Assembly: GCA_030679635.1 (NCBI GenBank)
Contig: JAUXSZ010000180.1
Coordinates: 1-28,877 of the forward strand
DNA: 28,877 bases
Origin: Sulfuricurvum sp.
GTDB lineage: Bacteria; Campylobacterota; Campylobacteria; Campylobacterales; Sulfurimonadaceae
Reading direction: 5' to 3'
The position numbers and the translations under genes were made by a program. Positions 25,957 through 28,877 of this stretch are shown piece after piece (the stretch's first letter is position 1; every line of letters starts with the position of its first letter). The notes under the pieces are model-generated. The model was given only the letters and a program-made list of their open reading frames with translations, searched no databases and was not told where the DNA came from.

Positions 25957-26817
25957 GTGCAACGCCTTGCAAAACGACTCCGCGATTTTAATGAATTGGT
26001 AATGTTCCAACATTCGGTATTTTCACTCCCTTTTATTTTTATTGCGATGATCGTGGCGGCAGAGGGATGGTTTGGTTTTAGACTCCTTATCCTGGGTGGT
26101 TTGGCTGCCATCAGTGCGCGTAATGCTGCCATGGGGTTTAATCGGTATGTGGATCGCTCCTATGATGTTATGAATCCAAGAACCGCAGGAAGACCAAGTG
26201 TCGATGGACGCTTGAGTGCCGTATCGGTAGCCATCTTTACGGCGGTTAATGCGCTTGTTTTCATAGGGGTCTCTTATCTCATTAATGAGTTGGCATTTTA
26301 TGTCAGTGTTCCTGTATTATTAGTTTTGTTTAGCTATTCGTATTTTAAACGCTTTAGTTCGATGGCGCACATTGTTTTGGGGATATCGCTGGGGCTTGCA
26401 CCGATTGCGGGGGCGATTGCCGTGAATGGATCGGTACCTCTGTGGTCGCTGTGGCTTTCTTTGGGAGTCGTATTTTGGGTGGCAGGATTTGATCTGCTCT
26501 ATTCGCTTCAGGACATGGAGTTTGACCGGACCCGAGGTTTGCATTCCATCCCCTCCCGCTATGGGAGCAGTGTCACCCTCCGGATATCGTTATTTTTTCA
26601 CAGTCTGACCATTCTTTTTTGGGGGTTGTTTGTGATCGAAGCCGACTTAGGGGCAGCTGCTTATGCGGCCATCTTTTTTTCGATTCTTATGTTGGGCTAT
26701 GAGCATTATCTGGTACGGTTAGATTTTAAAAAAATAGACAGGGCATTTTTTACGGTCAACGGATATTTGGGATTTGTTTTTTTAGGATGTGTGATTTCAG
26801 ATAAGGTGATGGGATGA
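25957..26817 (+). CDS. mqnP: UbiA-family prenyltransferase, menaquinone (futalosine) type
   Basis: An integral membrane prenyltransferase of 286 residues with about eight hydrophobic helices. The two Mg2+-diphosphate motifs of the UbiA family are present: Asn62-x3-Asp66-x3-Asp70 (NRYVDRSYD) and Asp179...Asp186-x3-Asp190 (SLQDMEFDRTRGLHSIP). In Campylobacterota, which make menaquinone by the futalosine route, the UbiA homologue that usually sits beside miaA is MqnP, which prenylates the aromatic intermediate. It thus helps supply the quinone reduced by complex I. GTG start with AAGGAA upstream. The stop overlaps the next gene by four bases (ATGA). UbiA membership is firm; MqnP rather than UbiA is inferred from taxon and context. 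Confidence 0.9.
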   Translation: MQRLAKRLRDFNELVMFQHSVFSLPFIFIAMIVAAEGWFGFRLLILGGLAAISARNAAMGFNRYVDRSYDVMNPRTAGRPSVDGRLSAVSVAIFTAVNALVFIGVSYLINELAFYVSVPVLLVLFSYSYFKRFSSMAHIVLGISLGLAPIAGAIAVNGSVPLWSLWLSLGVVFWVAGFDLLYSLQDMEFDRTRGLHSIPSRYGSSVTLRISLFFHSLTILFWGLFVIEADLGAAAYAAIFFSILMLGYEHYLVRLDFKKIDRAFFTVNGYLGFVFLGCVISDKVMG

Positions 26818-27335
26818 GCAGCGTACATTTAGTTGAGGCTCCGCTGGAGATAAGTTTTAACAAAGTGGATGAAAATTCACCGGAGTTTGAGAGAGAATAC
26901 AATACGATATGTGAAAATGACGATGATGCCATAGGGCAGTGGCTCAGAGTGGCAAAAGCAAAAGGGGAGACGGGAGACAGCGACCCTGTGGTGCTTCATC
27001 TCATCGTTGAGCTTTATCGTAAAATAGACAGATTGGAACAGATTATTACCAACAGTGCCCCAAAACGGCTCTCTTTGAGTCAAAAAGGGGGAGTTGCACG
27101 GATCGGATTTGAACATTTTGAGGTGAGTGAACCCTTGTTTCAAGAGGGGGAGCGCTATTATGGACGGTTAGAACTACCGCTTCATAATCGTAAAGAGGTC
27201 CCGTTATATTTTGAAGCAGTGAGTCCGACATTGGGAAAAATCTTTAAAATGCACCCAAGAGATGAAAATGAATGGAGTGCTTATCGTATGGCGAGAGAGC
27301 GAATGATGATACGACAGCTCAAGGGGAATGAATGA
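26814..27335 (+). CDS. PilZ-like domain protein, unknown function
   Basis: A 173-residue soluble protein with no signal peptide. An N-terminal helical part (to about residue 80) ends in LYRKIDRLEQII, and is followed by a beta-rich domain (about 84-165). The order LSLSQKGGVARIGFE ... PLFQEGERYYGRLELPL ... and a final basic helix RMARERMMIRQLK resembles PilZ-type domains (LSxxG, then a strand pattern). The Arg-rich c-di-GMP-binding RxxxR before the first strand is not clear: only Lys84-Arg85 stand there. It may not bind the nucleotide. The start overlaps mqnP and the stop overlaps the next gene, four bases each (ATGA), so the three genes form one transcript. The family assignment is tentative. 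Confidence 0.8.
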   Translation: MSSVHLVEAPLEISFNKVDENSPEFEREYNTICENDDDAIGQWLRVAKAKGETGDSDPVVLHLIVELYRKIDRLEQIITNSAPKRLSLSQKGGVARIGFEHFEVSEPLFQEGERYYGRLELPLHNRKEVPLYFEAVSPTLGKIFKMHPRDENEWSAYRMARERMMIRQLKGNE

Positions 27336-27847
27336 ATCTTGGGATCGAGCTGATACTGATCGCTTTTGCTGCGCTGATTTTGGGACTCATCTATTATTCG
27401 GTAACCAAAGAGAATGAAGTCAATGGAAAGCTCCGCGCCATTGCCCATGCCGTAGAAGATCTTCATAGGGAACTCTATAAATTAGATAAGAGGGTGACGC
27501 AGGAGCTGGAAATTGTTGCATCGCTGCAAGAAACCCTTCCTGAAACCGCACGGATGACGAATGCCAAAGTCGATCATGATATGAGTGAAATGTCGGTTCC
27601 GATTATGGAATCCTTGGGGCATATCGAGGGGACATTTACCGCTTACAAAGAGAAGACGGAAAATCGTTTACGTTATTTAGAAGAACGGATTCGAAATCTT
27701 TCACTGCCAACGTCGATTAGCGGGATGGATGATGAAAAAGTTATTAGTCGATACAATCAAGGGATAGAAGTAGATGTCATAGCCAAAGAGCTACGTTTAT
27801 CAAAGCCTGAAGTAGAATTTGTCCTAAAAATCAATCAACTAAGATAG
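27332..27847 (+). CDS. membrane-anchored coiled-coil protein with C-terminal HTH-like segment
   Basis: A 171-residue protein with one N-terminal membrane helix (about residues 3-24), a long charged helical region likely to form a coiled coil (about 28-120), a short Pro/Ser linker, and a C-terminal segment (about 132-170) of the form YNQGIEVDVIAKELRLSKPEVEFVLKI. That last part looks like the helix-turn-helix-like ending of DUF2802/DUF6115 proteins, a group that includes the flagellar-assembly protein SwrB of Bacillus. I can see the architecture but cannot assign function. It begins four bases before the end of the PilZ-like gene and is the last gene of the set. No terminator hairpin follows; a tRNA promoter lies 17 bases downstream. 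Confidence 0.8.
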   Translation: MNLGIELILIAFAALILGLIYYSVTKENEVNGKLRAIAHAVEDLHRELYKLDKRVTQELEIVASLQETLPETARMTNAKVDHDMSEMSVPIMESLGHIEGTFTAYKEKTENRLRYLEERIRNLSLPTSISGMDDEKVISRYNQGIEVDVIAKELRLSKPEVEFVLKINQLR

Positions 27848-27864
27848 TTGTAAGTTTCTACAGG

Positions 27865-27870
27865 TATAAT
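27865..27870 (+). promoter_or_regulatory. -10 element of the tRNA-Arg gene
   Basis: A perfect TATAAT at 27865-27870 lies 18 bases before the first base of the mature tRNA. A -35 box at normal spacing is not evident (AGATAG overlaps the stop region of the preceding gene). Confidence 0.55.
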
Positions 27871-27888
27871 TTCGTTCTCTTTAAATGT

Positions 27889-27965
27889 GCGTCTGTAGCT
27901 CAGCTGGATAGAGCACCGGTTTGCGGTACCGGCGGTCAGGGATTCGAATTCCTTCAGGCGCACCA
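27889..27965 (+). tRNA. tRNA-Arg, anticodon GCG
   Basis: A full 77-base cloverleaf can be folded by hand. The acceptor stem GCGTCTG pairs with CAGGCGC (one G-T pair); D stem GCTC/GAGC; anticodon stem CCGGT/ACCGG with loop TTGCGGT; five-base variable loop; T stem AGGGA/TCCTT with loop TTCGAAT. The anticodon is GCG at 27923-27925, which reads CGC and CGU arginine codons. The discriminator base is A, and the 3' CCA is encoded (27963-27965). An A after the D-loop GG matches the A20 arginine identity element. Most bacteria read these codons with an ACG anticodon edited to inosine, so GCG is noteworthy. Confidence 0.95.
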
Positions 27966-28037
27966 TCTATAAACTCCCTTCACAATATGCATCCATTTAA
28001 TAACACATTTTGTAATTTTGCTAATATTTAATATTAT

Positions 28038-28043
28038 TATAGT
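28038..28043 (+). promoter_or_regulatory. candidate -10 element for the substrate-binding lipoprotein gene
   Basis: TATAGT at 28038-28043 lies in a very AT-rich stretch (about 28005-28050) before the last gene; TAGAAT at 28044-28049 is an alternative. There is no clear -35. The rest of the 114-base gap after the tRNA shows no hairpin or other feature that I can support. Confidence 0.3.
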
Positions 28044-28079
28044 TAGAATGAGAAGACTTTTAACATAAGAGGGTTGCTC

Positions 28080-28877
28080 ATGTTCAAATTTTTTTCATTA
28101 TTTATCCTTATTATCTCCCTCTTTAGCTCATGTTCTTCTCCGTATGATAAACCTCTCAAAATTTCTGCGACAACCTGGATTGGCTATACACCTCTGTTTT
28201 ATGCAAAAGAAAAAGGGTGGCTAGAGCCGTTGAACATTAAAATCACGAATGTCGTATCCTTGAGTGAAAACATGGCTCTGTACAAATCAGGCAATTTTGA
28301 TGCGTATGTCGGGACACAGTATGAATATGGAGTTCTTTCACCCAAAGAGAGTTCGTTGCACCCCGTGATGATGTTTGATCGCTCATACGGCGGTGATGTA
28401 GTAGTGGGGAATGTCTCTATCAATGATTTAGAAAGTACAAGGGCTACGATTGATGTTTACTTGGAAATGGATTCGATCAATATCACTTTACTAAAAGATT
28501 TTCTAAAAAAATATAAATTGGAAGGTAAAAAACTAAACTATGTCAATAAGGATCAGGCCTATATTTCTACGTTAAAAAGATCCGATATGAAAAATCCAAC
28601 CCTGATAGTCACCTATTCTCCCTACAATAATTATTTGATAAAAAGCGGTTTTCAAGAGCTTGCATCCACAAAAGAGGGGCTTGATCTTTTGGTAGTCGAT
28701 GCTATGTTTACGACAGATAAAGTATTTGATGAACATCAGGAACAGTTTACGGAGTTAAAAAAAGTAGTCGAAAAGTCGTTACGTGCGTTAGAGGAAAATC
28801 CAAAAGAGTATTATGAAACCATAAAAGCGTATCTCCCTGAGACCAGTTATGCAGAGTTTCAAGCTTCATTGCAGGAT
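28080..28877 (+). CDS. ABC-type substrate-binding lipoprotein (NMT1/SsuA-like), 3' partial
   Basis: The reading frame starts at ATG 28080 (AGAGGG six bases upstream) and stays open for 266 codons to the window edge. The N-terminus is a lipoprotein signal: a Phe/Leu-rich hydrophobic stretch and a lipobox FSSC with Cys18. After it comes a periplasmic binding fold of the nitrate/sulfonate/taurine/thiamine-precursor group: LKISATTWIGYTPLFYAKEKGWLE is the typical first strand and helix, and the LYKSGNFDAYVGTQYEYG stretch corresponds to the region that in this family binds ligand. The substrate cannot be told. In this group such proteins either serve an ABC importer or act as sensors for a downstream kinase or cyclase; the downstream genes lie outside the window. 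Confidence 0.85.
   Translation, partial: MFKFFSLFILIISLFSSCSSPYDKPLKISATTWIGYTPLFYAKEKGWLEPLNIKITNVVSLSENMALYKSGNFDAYVGTQYEYGVLSPKESSLHPVMMFDRSYGGDVVVGNVSINDLESTRATIDVYLEMDSINITLLKDFLKKYKLEGKKLNYVNKDQAYISTLKRSDMKNPTLIVTYSPYNNYLIKSGFQELASTKEGLDLLVVDAMFTTDKVFDEHQEQFTELKKVVEKSLRALEENPKEYYETIKAYLPETSYAEFQASLQD

Noticed and set aside
25851..26132. 94-codon upstream extension of miaA
   Set aside because: It runs antisense through the start of mqnP, has no similarity to MiaA, and would put the P-loop over 100 residues from the N-terminus.
1..28877. Mobile elements, prophage, CRISPR or defence genes
   Set aside because: I looked for transposase or integrase motifs, regular direct repeats and toxin-antitoxin pairs and saw none; nearly all the sequence is accounted for by core metabolic and housekeeping genes.

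Overview
The window looks like chromosomal DNA of a chemolithotrophic Campylobacterota (formerly Epsilonproteobacteria), most likely the Sulfuricurvum/Sulfurimonas group. The signs are a complete complex I (nuo) operon lacking canonical NADH-binding NuoE/NuoF, a small Campylobacterota-type NuoE-like protein in their place, a flagellar-motor gene pflA directly after nuoN, mqnP of the futalosine menaquinone pathway beside miaA, and frequent TTG/GTG starts. The genus is inferred from gene order and the moderate base composition, not from a search.

Layout. 1-694: 3' part of a gene for a protein with a C-terminal J domain. 756-2244: a Tas-like aldo/keto reductase overlapped by a small lipoprotein gene. 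2296-4892: nfo (endonuclease IV) and an AAA+ ATPase. 4893-5182: a 290-bp intergenic region with a likely promoter and nested inverted repeats. 5183-22585: nuoABCD, a nuoE-like gene, a NuoF-remnant/GltD-type flavoprotein fusion, two full-length nuoG paralogues in tandem, then nuoHIJKLMN; genes overlap or sit within about 12 bp of each other. 22608-24965: pflA, with its own probable promoter inside nuoN. miaA lies on the minus strand, and its 3' end overlaps the end of pflA. Divergent from miaA runs a plus-strand set: mqnP, a PilZ-like protein gene, and a membrane coiled-coil protein gene. Then come a tRNA-Arg with a GCG anticodon and a 3'-truncated periplasmic substrate-binding lipoprotein gene.

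How it fits together. MqnP attaches the prenyl tail in menaquinone synthesis, and complex I reduces menaquinone while pumping protons. The membrane arm (NuoAHJKLMN) and the connecting module (NuoBCDI) look conventional. The electron-input module does not: canonical NuoE and NuoF are replaced by a 76-residue protein and a 665-residue fusion of a NuoF C-terminal-like domain (one cluster cysteine lost) to a GltD-type FAD/NAD(P) oxidoreductase, followed by two NuoG proteins that each keep every Fe-S ligand motif. This input module is the most unusual part of the window.

No insertion sequence, prophage, CRISPR array or restriction system is visible. The region reads as core chromosome.
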